A stretch of DNA of 64,000 bases from Microvirga sp. (GCA_029266525.1 JAQSWQ010000004.1:1-64000); one strand, 5' to 3'; counted from the stretch's first letter, positions 43,325 to 52,906 are shown. The notes: a model not told the origin generated them from the letters alone. Program-made: numbers and translations.

Positions 43325-44758
43325 ATGTCGATAGCATTCCCGGTCCCGGACCAGGCGATCCTTGCCCGGCGCGAGGAGATCCTGCGCGGTCTTGCTCCCC
43401 TGGTCGCGCCCGAGGCGCTGATCGTGACCGAGGACGAGCGCCGCGTTTTCGAGACCGACGGGCTCACCGCTTACCGCAAGCTGCCGCTCGCCGTGGTCCT
43501 GCCATCGACGACCGAGGAGGTTGCGGCCGTGATGCGCTTCTGCCGCGAGAACGGCGTCAAGGTGGTGCCGCGCGGGGCCGGCACCTCGCTCTCCGGCGGC
43601 GCGATCGCGCAGGAGGACGCGATCATCCTCGGCGTCGCCAAGATGAACCGGGTGCTCGAGGTCGATTTCGCGAACCGCACCGCGCGGGTGCAGTCCGGCA
43701 TCACCAACCTCGCCATCAGCCAGGCGGTCGCGCATGAGGGCTTCTTCTACGCGCCCGATCCGTCCTCGCAGCTCGCCTGCACCATCGCCGGCAACATCGC
43801 CATGAACTCGGGCGGGGCGCATTGCCTCAAATACGGCGTCACCACCAACAATCTCCTCGGCGTCACCATGGTGCTCGTCGACGGCACGGTCGTGGAAATC
43901 GGCGGCGAGCACCTCGATGCGCCAGGCTACGACCTCCTCGGCCTGGTCTGCGGCTCGGAGGGGCAGCTCGGGGTCGTGACCGAGGCGGTGGTGCGCATCC
44001 TGCGCGCCGCCGAGGGCGCGCGCCCGGCGCTCATGGGCTTCGACGCGGTCGAGGACGCCGGCGCCTGCGTCGCCGCGATTATCGGCGCCGGGATCATCCC
44101 GGTCGCCATGGAGTACATGGACCGCCCGGCGATCAAGATCTGCGAGGCCTTTGCCCATGCCGGCTACCCGCTCGACGTCGAGGCGATGCTGATCATCGAG
44201 GTCGAAGGCTCGGACGAGGAATGCGAGGACACGCTCGCCCGCATCGTCGAGATCGCGCAGCCCTTCCGCCCGAAGACGCTGCGCGTGTCGCAGTCGGAGG
44301 CCGAGAGCGCCGCGATCTGGAAGGGCCGCAAATCGGCCTTCGGCGCGACCGGGCGCATCTCGGACTACATCTGCATGGACGGGACGATCCCGACCGGCCG
44401 GCTGCCGTATGTCCTCAAGCGCATCGACGAGATCTGCAAGGCCGAAGGCTTGGGCGTCGCGAACGTCTTTCACGCCGGGGACGGCAACCTCCACCCGCTG
44501 ATCCTGTTCGACATCAACAAGCCCGGCGAAATGGAGAAGGCTGAAGCCGCCGGGGAGGAGATCCTGAAGCTCTGCGTCGAGGTCGGCGGCTGCCTCACCG
44601 GCGAGCACGGCGTCGGCATCGAGAAGCGCGACCTCATGCGCTGCCAGTTCACCGAGGCCGACCTTAAGCAGCAGATGCGGGTGCGCGGCGTGTTCGATCC
44701 GGGCTGGCTGATGAACCCGGCCAAGGTCTTCCCGCTCGAGGGGCGGGTGGCAGCGTGA
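43325..44758 (+). CDS. glcD: Glycolate oxidase FAD subunit GlcD
   Basis: A 477-residue FAD-linked oxidase. The PCMH-type FAD domain has VVPRGAGTSLSGGAIAQEDA near residue 80 and ATCIAGN-type sequence ACTIAGNIAMNSGGAHC. The C-terminal domain has VANVFHAGDGNLHPLILFD and GEHGVGIEKRDLM with the conserved histidines. The enzyme oxidises glycolate to glyoxylate with GlcE and GlcF. It is the first gene of the glc operon, interrupted downstream by a toxin-antitoxin pair. Confidence 0.95.
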   Translation: MSIAFPVPDQAILARREEILRGLAPLVAPEALIVTEDERRVFETDGLTAYRKLPLAVVLPSTTEEVAAVMRFCRENGVKVVPRGAGTSLSGGAIAQEDAIILGVAKMNRVLEVDFANRTARVQSGITNLAISQAVAHEGFFYAPDPSSQLACTIAGNIAMNSGGAHCLKYGVTTNNLLGVTMVLVDGTVVEIGGEHLDAPGYDLLGLVCGSEGQLGVVTEAVVRILRAAEGARPALMGFDAVEDAGACVAAIIGAGIIPVAMEYMDRPAIKICEAFAHAGYPLDVEAMLIIEVEGSDEECEDTLARIVEIAQPFRPKTLRVSQSEAESAAIWKGRKSAFGATGRISDYICMDGTIPTGRLPYVLKRIDEICKAEGLGVANVFHAGDGNLHPLILFDINKPGEMEKAEAAGEEILKLCVEVGGCLTGEHGVGIEKRDLMRCQFTEADLKQQMRVRGVFDPGWLMNPAKVFPLEGRVAA

Positions 44759-44784
44759 GGGCCGCGGCGATAGGATCGGGTGCC

Positions 44785-45024
44785 ATGACGAAGGAACAGA
44801 TCGAGGCGGTGTTCGAGCGCGTGCGGACCTGGCCGCTGGAACGGCAGGAAGATGCGGCTCGGACGCTGCTGATTCTGGAGGAGCAGAACGGCTTGCTGGA
44901 GCACCTGACGGAGGAGGACTGGGCTGATCTCGAGCAAGCGCTGGCGGAAGCCGAGCGCGAGGAGCCAGTCCCCGGCGAGGAAATACAAGCCTTGTTCGAC
45001 CGATACCGCCACCGTGAAGGTTGA
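44785..45024 (+). CDS. Putative antitoxin of a ParE-type pair
   Basis: A 79-residue acidic protein, MTKEQIEAVFERVRTWPLER followed by AARTLLILEEQNGLLEHLTE and a C-terminal AEREEPVPGEEIQALFDRYR. Related small proteins in alphaproteobacteria sit next to ParE toxins. No DNA-binding motif is evident. A GTG at 44755 overlapping the glcD stop is an alternative start, but the family opening is MTKEQ. It overlaps the toxin start by 11 bases. Confidence 0.75.
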   Translation: MTKEQIEAVFERVRTWPLERQEDAARTLLILEEQNGLLEHLTEEDWADLEQALAEAEREEPVPGEEIQALFDRYRHREG

Positions 45025-45301
45025 GTTCGGCCGGCGCGCCGCCGCGCAGCTTGCCGCAATCTTCGCTTATATCGCGAAGGACAACCCACGCGCCGCCGCA
45101 AGGGTCGTCGCCCGTATCGAAGAGATCGCCGAGTTGCTGGGCGATGTGCCGAAAGCGGGTCAGGCTGCGAGCCGCGAGCCGCAGCTACGTTGGATGCCGG
45201 TGCCTCGCACCCCCTACCTCGTCTTTTACACTATCCTGCGCGGCGGCAGGGTCCGGATAGTCCGGATCGTGCACGGGGCTCGTCAGAGGCATCGGCCATG
45301 A
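45014..45301 (+). CDS. ParE/RelE-family toxin
   Basis: A 95-residue protein from a GTG start. The helices GRRAAAQLAAIFAYIAKDNP and AAARVVARIEEIAELLGD, then the strand part WMPVPRTPYLVFYTILRGG and VRIVRIVHGARQRH are the ParE fold, where family members target gyrase or ribosomes. It overlaps the antitoxin by 11 bases and its TGA overlaps the glcE ATG by four (ATGA). This ties toxin translation to both neighbours. Confidence 0.9.
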   Translation: MKVEFGRRAAAQLAAIFAYIAKDNPRAAARVVARIEEIAELLGDVPKAGQAASREPQLRWMPVPRTPYLVFYTILRGGRVRIVRIVHGARQRHRP

Positions 45302-46485
45302 CACCCCTCACCCCAACCTGCGAATCCGACGCTTGCGCGATTATCGCCGACGCCGCGGCGCGGCGGATGCCGCTCGCGGTGGCGGGCGGCGGCACCAAGG
45401 CCGGGATCGGCCGGCCGGCGCAGACCGAGGCGACGCTATCCTCGGCGGCTCTCACCGGCGTCACGCTCTACGAGCCTGCCGAACTGGTCATCGCGGCGCT
45501 CGCCGGCACGCCGCTCTCGGAGGTCGTGCGCGCGCTCGCAGACCGCGGCCAGCAGCTGCCCTTCGAGCCGGCCGACTACCGCGCGCTCCTCGGCTCGTCC
45601 GGCAAGCCGACCATCGGCGCCGTCGCGGCGGCGAACGTCTCCGGGCCGCGGCGGATCATGGCGGGCGCGGCGCGCGACAGCCTCATCGGGGTCCGCTTCG
45701 TCAACGGGCGCGGCGAGGCGGTGAAGTCCGGTGGCAGCGTGATGAAGAACGTCACCGGGCTCGACCTCGTCAAGCTGATGGCCGGCTCCTGGGGCACGCT
45801 CGGGTTCGTCACCGAGGTCACCTTCAAGGTGCTGCCGCGGCCGGAGCGCTCGGCTACTCTGGCCCTTGCGGGCCTGAGCGACTCGCGCGCCGTCGAGGCG
45901 CTCTGCGCGGCGGTCGCCTCGCCCTTCGAGGTCACCGGTGCCGCCCATCTCCCGGCGGCGCTCGACGGCGGAGAGGCGCGCACGCTGATCCGCATCGAGG
46001 GTTTCTCCTTCTCCGTCGACCATCGTCTCGGCGAGCTGAAGCGTTTGCTCGCAGGCTACGGCCCGGCCGAGGCGATCGACGGCGAGAGGGCCGGCGCGCT
46101 TTGGGCTGCGGTGCGGGATGCGACCTTGCTCGCGGAGCCGCACGACAGCGCCGTGTGGCGCGTCTCGACCGCCCCGGCCAAAGGCCCGGCGCTGATGGCG
46201 CAGGTCGCGCGCGCGCTTCAAGCGCGCTGGTTCTACGACTGGAGCGGCGGCCTCGTCTGGCTTGCGACCGACCCGGCAGGGGACGCGGGCGCGGCGACGA
46301 TCCGCGGGGCGGTCGCGACGCAGGGCGGCCACGCGACCCTGGTTCGAGCGCCGGCGGAGGTGCGCGCCGCGGTCGACGTCTTCGAGCCGCAGCCGGCGCC
46401 GCTGATGCGCGTCACCCGCGACATCAAGGCAGCGTTCGATCCCGCAGGCGTGCTCAATCCGGGGCGGATGTATGCGGGAGTTTGA
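45298..46485 (+). CDS. glcE: Glycolate oxidase FAD subunit GlcE
   Basis: A 395-residue FAD-binding oxidase subunit. It has one PCMH-type FAD domain with LAVAGGGTKAGIGRPAQTE near residue 30, GKPTIGAVAAANVSGPRRI, and MKNVTGLDLVKLMAGSWGTL. The C terminus ends VTRDIKAAFDPAGVLNPGR, a signature of the GlcD/GlcE group. The start ATG overlaps the ParE toxin stop (ATGA). The DUF2585 gene overlaps its 3' end by 14 bases. Confidence 0.93.
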   Translation: MTPLTPTCESDACAIIADAAARRMPLAVAGGGTKAGIGRPAQTEATLSSAALTGVTLYEPAELVIAALAGTPLSEVVRALADRGQQLPFEPADYRALLGSSGKPTIGAVAAANVSGPRRIMAGAARDSLIGVRFVNGRGEAVKSGGSVMKNVTGLDLVKLMAGSWGTLGFVTEVTFKVLPRPERSATLALAGLSDSRAVEALCAAVASPFEVTGAAHLPAALDGGEARTLIRIEGFSFSVDHRLGELKRLLAGYGPAEAIDGERAGALWAAVRDATLLAEPHDSAVWRVSTAPAKGPALMAQVARALQARWFYDWSGGLVWLATDPAGDAGAATIRGAVATQGGHATLVRAPAEVRAAVDVFEPQPAPLMRVTRDIKAAFDPAGVLNPGRMYAGV

Positions 46486-47113
46486 ACCCGGTCCTAGGTC
46501 ATGCCCGGCCTTGGGCCGGGCAAAGCCCGGCCGTGACGGCCCGGAATGGGCGATCGGTCACGCCCTGCTCGCCGTTGGGATCATCGCCGCCGCGGCGCTC
46601 GTGCTCCTCTGGATGGGGCGGGTCCCGATCTGCACATGCGGCACCGTGAAACTGTGGCATGGCGCGGTGCAGAGCGCCGAGAACTCGCAGCACCTGACCG
46701 ACTGGTACACGCCCTCGCACATCGTGCACGGCTTCCTGTTCTATGCCGGGCTGTGGCTTCTCTCCCGCGCGACCGGCCTGCGCATGAGCACCGGCCTGCG
46801 GCTCGGCATTTCCGTCGCGCTTGAGGCCGGCTGGGAGATCGTCGAGAACACCGACGCGGTGATCCAGCGCTACCGCGAGACGACGATCGCGCTCGACTAC
46901 TACGGGGACAGCGTCGTCAATTCGGTCGCCGACATGCTGGCCATGGTCCTCGGCTTCGTGCTGGCGTGGCGGCTTCCGGTTCCGGCGACGGTCGCGCTAG
47001 CATTGGTGCTGGAGCTCGGCGTCGGCTACTGGATTCGCGACAACCTCACGCTCAACGTCATCATGCTTCTGCACCCGCTCGACACTATCAGAGCCTGGCA
47101 GGCCGGAGCGTAG
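46472..47113 (+). CDS. DUF2585 family membrane protein
   Basis: A 213-residue protein with about five hydrophobic helices. ICTCGTVKLWHGAVQSAENS, HLTDWYTPSHIVHGFLFYAG, EAGWEIVENTDAVIQRYRET and YYGDSVVNSVADMLAM are the DUF2585 pattern. Function is unknown. It starts inside the 3' end of glcE and ends 3 bases before the glcF start, so it is part of the glycolate operon. The first 25 residues translate a GCCCGGCC-type palindrome and are not conserved, so the true start may differ. Confidence 0.85.
   Translation: MREFEPGPRSCPALGRAKPGRDGPEWAIGHALLAVGIIAAAALVLLWMGRVPICTCGTVKLWHGAVQSAENSQHLTDWYTPSHIVHGFLFYAGLWLLSRATGLRMSTGLRLGISVALEAGWEIVENTDAVIQRYRETTIALDYYGDSVVNSVADMLAMVLGFVLAWRLPVPATVALALVLELGVGYWIRDNLTLNVIMLLHPLDTIRAWQAGA
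46503..46532. repeat. GCCCGGCC palindrome at the start of the DUF2585 gene
   Basis: GCCCGGCC at 46503-46510 pairs with GGCCGGGC at 46514-46521, and a third GCCCGGCC follows at 46525-46532. The unit resembles a short dispersed palindrome that has become part of the coding sequence. It could fold in mRNA at the glcE/DUF2585 boundary and affect translation of the latter. Confidence 0.4.
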
Positions 47114-47116
47114 GGC

Positions 47117-48481
47117 ATGCAGACCAACTTTGCCCCCGAGCAGCTGCGCGATCCGGCGATGCAATCGTCGGAGAAGATCCTGCGCACCTGCGTCCATTGC
47201 GGCTTCTGCACGGCCACCTGCCCGACCTATCTGCTTCTCGGCGACGAGCTCGATAGCCCACGCGGGCGCATCTACCTGATCAAGGAGATGTTCGAGTCAG
47301 GCAAGCCCGCGACCCCCGAGGTCGTCAAGCACATCGACCGCTGCCTCTCCTGCCTCGCCTGCATGACGACCTGCCCGTCGGGCGTGCACTACATGCACCT
47401 CGTCGACCATGCCCGGGCCTATATCGAGGAGACGCACCGCCGGCCCTGGCACGACCGGGTCATGCGCGCGCTCCTCGCCAAGGTGCTGCCCTATCCGGGC
47501 CGCTTCCGCCTCGCCATGACGGCGGCGCTGCTCGCCAAGCCCTTGAGCCGGCTGCTCGGGGCGCTGCCCCGCGTCGGCAACAGGCTTCGCGCCATGCTCG
47601 AACTGGCACCCCCCCGGGTGCCGGCCCGCTCGCCCTTCGCCCGTCCCGGCGTGTGGCCGGCCCAGGGGCCGCGGCTCGGGCGGGTCGCAATCCTGTCGGG
47701 CTGCGCGCAGCCGGTGCTCAATCCGAACTTCAACCAGGCGGCGATCCGGCTCCTCAACCGCCACGGGATCGAGGTGGTGCTGCCGCACGGCGAGGGCTGC
47801 TGCGGCGCGCTCGTCCATCACATGGGGCGCGAGGGTGAGGCGCATGGCTTCGCGAAGCGCAACATCGACGCCTGGATCGCCGAGATGGACGGGGCAGGGC
47901 TCGACGCGATCGTCATCACGGCGTCGGGCTGCGGCACGACTATCAAGGACTACGGATTCATGTTCCGCAACGACCCGGCCTACGCCGAGAAGGCGCGGCG
48001 GGTCACGGAGATGGCCAAGGACGTGACCGAATACCTCACGACGCTCGAACTCGCGGAGCCGGTGCGCGAGACCCTCCTCACGGTCGCCTATCACTCGGCA
48101 TGCTCGATGCAGCACGGCCAGCAGATCCGGGAAGACCCCAAGAAGCTCCTGAAGAAGGCCGGCTTCACGGTGAAGGACGTGCCCGAGGGCCACATCTGCT
48201 GCGGTTCCGCAGGAACCTACAACATCCACCAGCCGGAAATCGCGGCGCAGCTCCGGGCCCGCAAGGTCGCGAACATCGAACGGATCAAGCCCGACCTCGT
48301 CGCGACCGGCAACATCGGCTGCATGACCCAGATCGGAAAGGGCACCGACATCCCGATCGTCCACACGGTTGAGCTCCTGGATTGGGCGACCGGCGGGCCG
48401 CTTCCCGAAGCGCTCCAGGGCATGCGGCAGCGCACAGCCTCGGGGCCGGAGAGGGCGGTAGCCGACCCATCGCCGATTTGA
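47117..48481 (+). CDS. glcF: Glycolate oxidase iron-sulfur subunit GlcF
   Basis: A 454-residue protein. Two 4Fe-4S motifs, CVHCGFCTATCP near residue 25 and CLSCLACMTTCP near residue 75, are followed by two CCG-type cysteine domains (GEGCCGALVHHMG and HICCGSAGTYNIHQ). This is the GlcF layout, passing electrons from GlcD/GlcE to the quinone pool. It begins 3 bases after the DUF2585 gene. Confidence 0.95.
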   Translation: MQTNFAPEQLRDPAMQSSEKILRTCVHCGFCTATCPTYLLLGDELDSPRGRIYLIKEMFESGKPATPEVVKHIDRCLSCLACMTTCPSGVHYMHLVDHARAYIEETHRRPWHDRVMRALLAKVLPYPGRFRLAMTAALLAKPLSRLLGALPRVGNRLRAMLELAPPRVPARSPFARPGVWPAQGPRLGRVAILSGCAQPVLNPNFNQAAIRLLNRHGIEVVLPHGEGCCGALVHHMGREGEAHGFAKRNIDAWIAEMDGAGLDAIVITASGCGTTIKDYGFMFRNDPAYAEKARRVTEMAKDVTEYLTTLELAEPVRETLLTVAYHSACSMQHGQQIREDPKKLLKKAGFTVKDVPEGHICCGSAGTYNIHQPEIAAQLRARKVANIERIKPDLVATGNIGCMTQIGKGTDIPIVHTVELLDWATGGPLPEALQGMRQRTASGPERAVADPSPI

Positions 48482-48492
48482 CCGGAGGCCCG

Positions 48493-49122
48493 ATGCCCGC
48501 CCGCCCGCTTTCGAATCTTGCCACAACCGTTGTCGCCGGGCTGACGATCGCTCTCGCTTCGTGCGCGGCGGCGCAAGCGCAGCCCGCCCCGCCGCCTTCG
48601 CAGGATATCCAGCAGGCGGTCCGGGAGGACGTGTTGAGCCTCGCCCGTCTCGCCGCGGGGTTCGATTGCCCGAAACCCGCCTGGACCGGCGTGCGCAACG
48701 GGGTGCTCACGATCGAGTACGTTCCGGAGGACGAGGATGTGCGGAGCTGGAAGAACCTCGTCACCGTGACGATCACGCCGGTCCCGAAAGGCGTGCCGCG
48801 CGCCGCGGCCTCGAACCGCTACATCGAGAACATCCTCGGCGCGCTGCGGCAGCCTGGACGGACGATCGAGCAGCTCGTCGAGAAGCGTTATTCGGGCGAC
48901 GATGCGCGCGCCGCCTGGGTGCTCTATACGATCGGCGAAGGCGCGAAGCGCGAGCACAATGCGGCCGCGATCATGCTCTTCGGCCCCGGCGAGCTGAAGT
49001 TCCCCGGCGGGCAATGGTCGGTGGTGATGATCCAGCGTCAGCAGCGTGGCGGGCCGCTCGACGACGCCTGGATCACGCTGAGCAAATCGATCTTCATGGC
49101 GCCGTTCGAGAAGAAGCGCTGA
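48493..49122 (+). CDS. Hypothetical periplasmic or lipoprotein-like protein
   Basis: A 209-residue protein with an N-terminal signal (ATTVVAGLTIALASCAAAQA). The cysteine in LASC could be a lipobox or the AQA end a Sec cleavage site. The mature part has GFDCPKPAWTGVRNGVLTIE and SVVMIQRQQRGGPLDDAWIT. I recognise no family. CCGGAGGCCC precedes the ATG. It follows glcF by 11 bases and may belong to the same transcript. Confidence 0.75.
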   Translation: MPARPLSNLATTVVAGLTIALASCAAAQAQPAPPPSQDIQQAVREDVLSLARLAAGFDCPKPAWTGVRNGVLTIEYVPEDEDVRSWKNLVTVTITPVPKGVPRAAASNRYIENILGALRQPGRTIEQLVEKRYSGDDARAAWVLYTIGEGAKREHNAAAIMLFGPGELKFPGGQWSVVMIQRQQRGGPLDDAWITLSKSIFMAPFEKKR

Positions 49123-49134
49123 ACCTGCGGCTGC

Positions 49135-50013
49135 TTACGCCGCTGCGCGTTCCGCCGCCGGGATGACCCGGATTGCGGCCTCGCCCGGCAGCCGGAGGTC
49201 GGCGATCAGCGGCAGGTGATCGGACGCAACGCGGGCGAGCGGGGTGCGGCGCGCCTCCGCGTGCAACACGTCGATCGAGGCGCTCACGAAAATGTGGTCG
49301 ATCCGGCGCATCGGCAGGCGGGCATGGAAGGTCGGCTGGAGACGCGGCAGCGTCGCCTCGAGCTGCACGTCGCGAAGCTCCTCGGCGAGGCGGCCATAGG
49401 CCTTCGAGCCCGCGCCGGTGTTGAGGTCGCCGACGACCACCACGGGATTGACGCAGGGACGCCCGCCGAGCCATTCCGCGCCGAGCAGCGTGTCGACCTG
49501 CAGGAGGCGCTCGCGGCGGCTCAGCAGGCTGAGATGGGTGTTGACGATCTGGAGCTCGCAGCCGCCGACCTCGATCCCGACCCAGAGCGCCTTACGGGCC
49601 TCGAGCGAGCCGCGGTTCGGCAATGTCGGGAGTGCGCCTGCCTTGATGCGGCGGGTCGGCAGGGCGGTCAGCACGGCCAAGCCGAACTGTTCGCCGAACA
49701 GCCGGATCGTCGGTTCGAAATGCAGCTCCATCCCGAGATGGCGGGCGATGGCCTCGAGATCGAAGCCGGTCTTGCGATAGCTGCCGACCCGCGCTTCCTG
49801 CAGCGCGACCACGTCGGCTCCGCAGGCCGCGATCACCTCGGCGGTGCGGGCGGCCGAGACCTTGCGGTCGGTGCCGACGAAGCGGTGGACGTTGTAGGTC
49901 AGGATGCGGGGCAAAGGCGGATTCTTCCTCGCGGGAGCGGTGCCGAATCGGCGCGGCACCGGCGATCTAGCCGGCGGCTTGAACACAAACCCTTTCAGGG
50001 AGCTTGAAAACAC
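49135..50013 (-). CDS. Endonuclease/exonuclease/phosphatase family protein
   Basis: A protein of up to 292 residues with the full EEP motif set: ILTYNVHRFVGTDRKV at the start of the fold, DVVALQEARV with the metal-binding glutamate, VNTHLSLLSRRERLLQ, VVVGDLNTGAGSKAYG, RRIDHIFVSASIDVL and SDHLPLIADL with the catalytic Asp-His. The family includes DNase I-like nucleases and sphingomyelinases; substrate unknown. The start is uncertain: a GTG at 50013 has no strong ribosome site and the 30 residues before the fold lack homology. Confidence 0.88.
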   Translation of the reverse strand: MFSSSLKGFVFKPPARSPVPRRFGTAPARKNPPLPRILTYNVHRFVGTDRKVSAARTAEVIAACGADVVALQEARVGSYRKTGFDLEAIARHLGMELHFEPTIRLFGEQFGLAVLTALPTRRIKAGALPTLPNRGSLEARKALWVGIEVGGCELQIVNTHLSLLSRRERLLQVDTLLGAEWLGGRPCVNPVVVVGDLNTGAGSKAYGRLAEELRDVQLEATLPRLQPTFHARLPMRRIDHIFVSASIDVLHAEARRTPLARVASDHLPLIADLRLPGEAAIRVIPAAERAAA

Positions 50014-50139
50014 AACAGATTCTCATGGCCGGATTACGTCAGCCGGGGCCTTCGACGCAATTGGACCTAGGGCCAAGGGGCCAAGCCGGCCTGGCGCTCC
50101 GGTTTGCGTCGCAGGGCGGAACTCGATAACTCCGCGCCG

Positions 50140-50847
50140 ATGCCGGTTTCCGCTCCCGATCAGCTCAAGCGCGCCGCTGCCGAGCGCGCGGTTGCGCTCG
50201 TCGCGGACGGTATGCGGCTTGGCCTCGGCACCGGCTCGACGGCAAAGCATTTCCTGTCGCTCCTCGCCGAGCGGGTGCGGGGCGGTCTTCGGGTCGTCGG
50301 GGTGCCGACGTCCGAAGCGACGCGCGCGCAGGCTGAGCGCGAAGGCGTCCCGCTGACCACGCTCGACGACACCCCGGAGCTCGACCTGACCATCGACGGC
50401 GCCGACGAGCTCGACGACCGCTTGCGCCTGATCAAGGGCGGCGGCGGCGCGCTCCTGCGCGAGAAGATCGTCGCCGCCGCGAGCCGGCGGATGATCGTCG
50501 TCGCCGACGGATCGAAGCGCGTGAAGGAGCTCGGGCGCTTCCCGCTTCCGATCGAGGTCGTCCGGTTCGGCCTTGCCGCGACGAGGCGAGCCATCTCGGC
50601 GGCGCTGAAGAGCGCCGGCGCCGAAGGCGAGCTGCGCCTCAGAAGCGCCGCAAACGGCACGCCTTTCCTGACCGATAGCGGCCATTACGTCCTGGACGCG
50701 CATCTCGAGCGCATCGACGCCCCCGAGCGCGTCGCCGCCGCGCTCGCCGCCGTTCCCGGCGTCGTCGAGCATGGGCTTTTTCTCGGCCTCGCCACGGGCG
50801 CGATCGTCGCGACCGCGGAGGGCCTCGTCGAACTCGGCTCGGTCTGA
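50140..50847 (+). CDS. rpiA: Ribose-5-phosphate isomerase A
   Basis: A 235-residue enzyme that interconverts ribose-5-phosphate and ribulose-5-phosphate. Signatures are [16 protein letters not shown] near residue 30 (phosphate loop), [20 protein letters not shown] near residue 85, [14 protein letters not shown] with the catalytic lysine and glutamate, and the C-terminal [17 protein letters not shown]. The ATG at 50140 starts the conserved N terminus; a frame upstream adds unconserved sequence. Its TGA overlaps the next possible start by one base. Confidence 0.95.
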   Translation: MPVSAPDQLKRAAAERAVALVADGMRLGLGTGSTAKHFLSLLAERVRGGLRVVGVPTSEATRAQAEREGVPLTTLDDTPELDLTIDGADELDDRLRLIKGGGGALLREKIVAAASRRMIVVADGSKRVKELGRFPLPIEVVRFGLAATRRAISAALKSAGAEGELRLRSAANGTPFLTDSGHYVLDAHLERIDAPERVAAALAAVPGVVEHGLFLGLATGAIVATAEGLVELGSV

Positions 50848-50873
50848 TGCCGACTCATCTGGAGCCTCCCCGC

Positions 50874-51386
50874 ATGTCCTCTCTCGCACGTCCCGCCGCG
50901 GTGCTCGCAGCCTTGCTGCTGGCCATGGGCGCCGCCTTCGCGCAGCAGCCGGCGCCGAGCGCCGGTTTCTCCCAGTCGCATCTCGCGGTCGCGCGCGAGG
51001 TCGCGGCCACCTCGGGGATCACCCGTTCGCTCGATGCGATCATTCCGCAGCTTTACGACCGCATCCGCGAGCAGGTCGTCGCGCGTCCCGACATCGGCAA
51101 GGACATCAACGAGGTGTTGAAGGCGCTCGATCCCGAGATGGAGCTGCAGAAGCAGCGCGGCGTGACGATCATTGCCGGCATCTTCGCGCGCGAGATGACC
51201 GAGGCTGAGCTCAACGACACGCTCGCCTTCTTCCGCTCGCCCTCGGGCCGCAGATACGTGGAGACGCAGCCGCTCGTGCTCGATGATCTCGTCCGCGAAA
51301 TGCAGAGGTGGAGCCTAGACCTCGCGGAGTATGTGATGACCCGGGTCCGCGCCGAGATGGCCAAGCGCGGCCACCAGCTGCAGTGA
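50874..51386 (+). CDS. DUF2059 domain-containing secreted protein
   Basis: A 170-residue protein with a signal peptide (MSSLARPAAVLAALLLAMGA, cleavage near AFAQQ). The DUF2059 region contains REQVVARPDIGKDINEVLKA, VTIIAGIFAREMTEAELNDT and LAFFRSPSGRRYVETQP. The ATG at 50874 opens the signal sequence and has GGAG at a fitting distance. An ATG at 50847 overlaps the rpiA stop. In other Rhizobiales this gene lies between rpiA and gor. Here the order is interrupted. Confidence 0.9.
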   Translation: MSSLARPAAVLAALLLAMGAAFAQQPAPSAGFSQSHLAVAREVAATSGITRSLDAIIPQLYDRIREQVVARPDIGKDINEVLKALDPEMELQKQRGVTIIAGIFAREMTEAELNDTLAFFRSPSGRRYVETQPLVLDDLVREMQRWSLDLAEYVMTRVRAEMAKRGHQLQ

Positions 51387-51396
51387 GCCCGCGCTC

Positions 51397-52896
51397 TCAA
51401 TCTTTCGCCGGCTTGAAGCGCCCCAGGCCGCGGATGAGATAGGGGGCGAGGAGCGCGAGCGCCGCGACCGCGAGAAGCACTGCGGCGATCGGGCTCTCCA
51501 CGAGCACGCGCGGGTCGCCGAGGCTGATCGACAGCGCGCGCCTGAGCTGGGTCTCGGCCATGGGGCCGAGGATCAGCCCGACCACCATCGGCGCGATCGG
51601 GTAGTCGAGGACCCGCATCGCAAGGCCGAGCGCCCCGAAGCCGGCGAGCATCGCGATCTCGACGAGCGACGGCTTCGCAGCGATCGTGCCCATGGCGGCG
51701 AACACCAGGATGCCGGCATAGAGCCAGGGCTGCGGGATCGCGAGGAGCCGCACCCACAATCCGACGAGCGGCAGGTTCAGGATCACGAGCATCGCATTCG
51801 CGACGAACAGGCTCGCGATCAACCCCCAGACGAGGTCCGGCCGCTCCGCGAACAGGAGCGGGCCGGGGTTGAGGCCGTATTGCTGGAAGCCGGCGAGCAT
51901 GATGGCGGCCGTCGCCGAGGTCGGCAGTCCGAGCGTCAGGAGCGGCATCAGCGTGCCGGCGGCCGACGCGTTGTTCGCGGCCTCCGGGCCCGCGACCCCT
52001 TCGATCGCGCCGTGCCCGTATTCCTCCGGGTGCTTGGTCAGCCGCTTCTCGACCGTATAGGACAGAAAAGTCGGGATCTCGGCCCCGCCCGCCGGCAGGG
52101 CGCCGATCGGGAAACCGAGCGCGGTGCCGCGCAGCCACGGCGCCCAGGAGCGGCGCCAATCCTCCTTGGTCATCCAGAGCGAGCCGCGCACGGGCTCGAT
52201 CTCCTCAGGCGCGTGCTTGCGCCGCGAGGCGACGAACAGCGCCTCCCCGACCGCAAACAGCCCCACCGCGAGCGTCGTGACCTCGATGCCGTCGAGGAGC
52301 GCGGGCACCTCGAAGGTGAGCCGGGCTTGGCCGGTGAGCCGGTCGATGCCGACCAATCCGAGGAACAAGCCGACAAAGAGGCTGGTGAGCCCGCGCAGCG
52401 GCGAATCGCCGAAGGTCGCCGACACGGTGACGAAGGCGACGACCATCAGCGCGAAGTACTCCGCCGGCCCGAATTGGATCGCGAGCTCGACGAGCCAGGG
52501 CGCGAAAAGGGCAAGCGCGACCGTCGCGATGGTGCCGGCGACGAAGGAGCCGATCGCCGCGGTCGCGAGCGCCGGCCCGCCGCGGCCGGCCTTCGCCATC
52601 TTGTTCCCTTCGAGCGCGGTGATCATCGAGGCGCTCTCGCCCGGCGTGTTGATCAGAATCGAGGTCGTCGAGCCGCCATACATGCCGCCGTAGTAGATGC
52701 CGGCGAACATGATCAGCGAGCCGGTCGGGTCGAGCTTGAAGGTCACCGGCAGGAGGAGCGCGACCGTCAAAGCCGGGCCGATCCCGGGCAGCACGCCGAC
52801 CGCCGTGCCGAGGAACACGCCGACGAGGGCGTAGAGCAGCTTGGCCGGCTGCAGCGCAACGAGGAAGCCCTGGCCGAGCGCGGCGAAGCTGTCCAT
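51397..52896 (-). CDS. tctA: TTT family transporter large permease, TctA type
   Basis: A 499-residue permease with about twelve helices. [20 protein letters not shown] near the start is the first TctA motif, [20 protein letters not shown] the central one, and [18 protein letters not shown] the mirror-image motif in the second half. Carboxylates delivered by TctC are taken up with a cation gradient. It is the last gene of a tctC-tctB-tctA operon on the minus strand and convergent with the DUF2059 gene at a 10-base distance. Confidence 0.93.
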   Translation of the reverse strand: MDSFAALGQGFLVALQPAKLLYALVGVFLGTAVGVLPGIGPALTVALLLPVTFKLDPTGSLIMFAGIYYGGMYGGSTTSILINTPGESASMITALEGNKMAKAGRGGPALATAAIGSFVAGTIATVALALFAPWLVELAIQFGPAEYFALMVVAFVTVSATFGDSPLRGLTSLFVGLFLGLVGIDRLTGQARLTFEVPALLDGIEVTTLAVGLFAVGEALFVASRRKHAPEEIEPVRGSLWMTKEDWRRSWAPWLRGTALGFPIGALPAGGAEIPTFLSYTVEKRLTKHPEEYGHGAIEGVAGPEAANNASAAGTLMPLLTLGLPTSATAAIMLAGFQQYGLNPGPLLFAERPDLVWGLIASLFVANAMLVILNLPLVGLWVRLLAIPQPWLYAGILVFAAMGTIAAKPSLVEIAMLAGFGALGLAMRVLDYPIAPMVVGLILGPMAETQLRRALSISLGDPRVLVESPIAAVLLAVAALALLAPYLIRGLGRFKPAKD

Positions 52897-52906
52897 GGTC
52901 GGCGGC

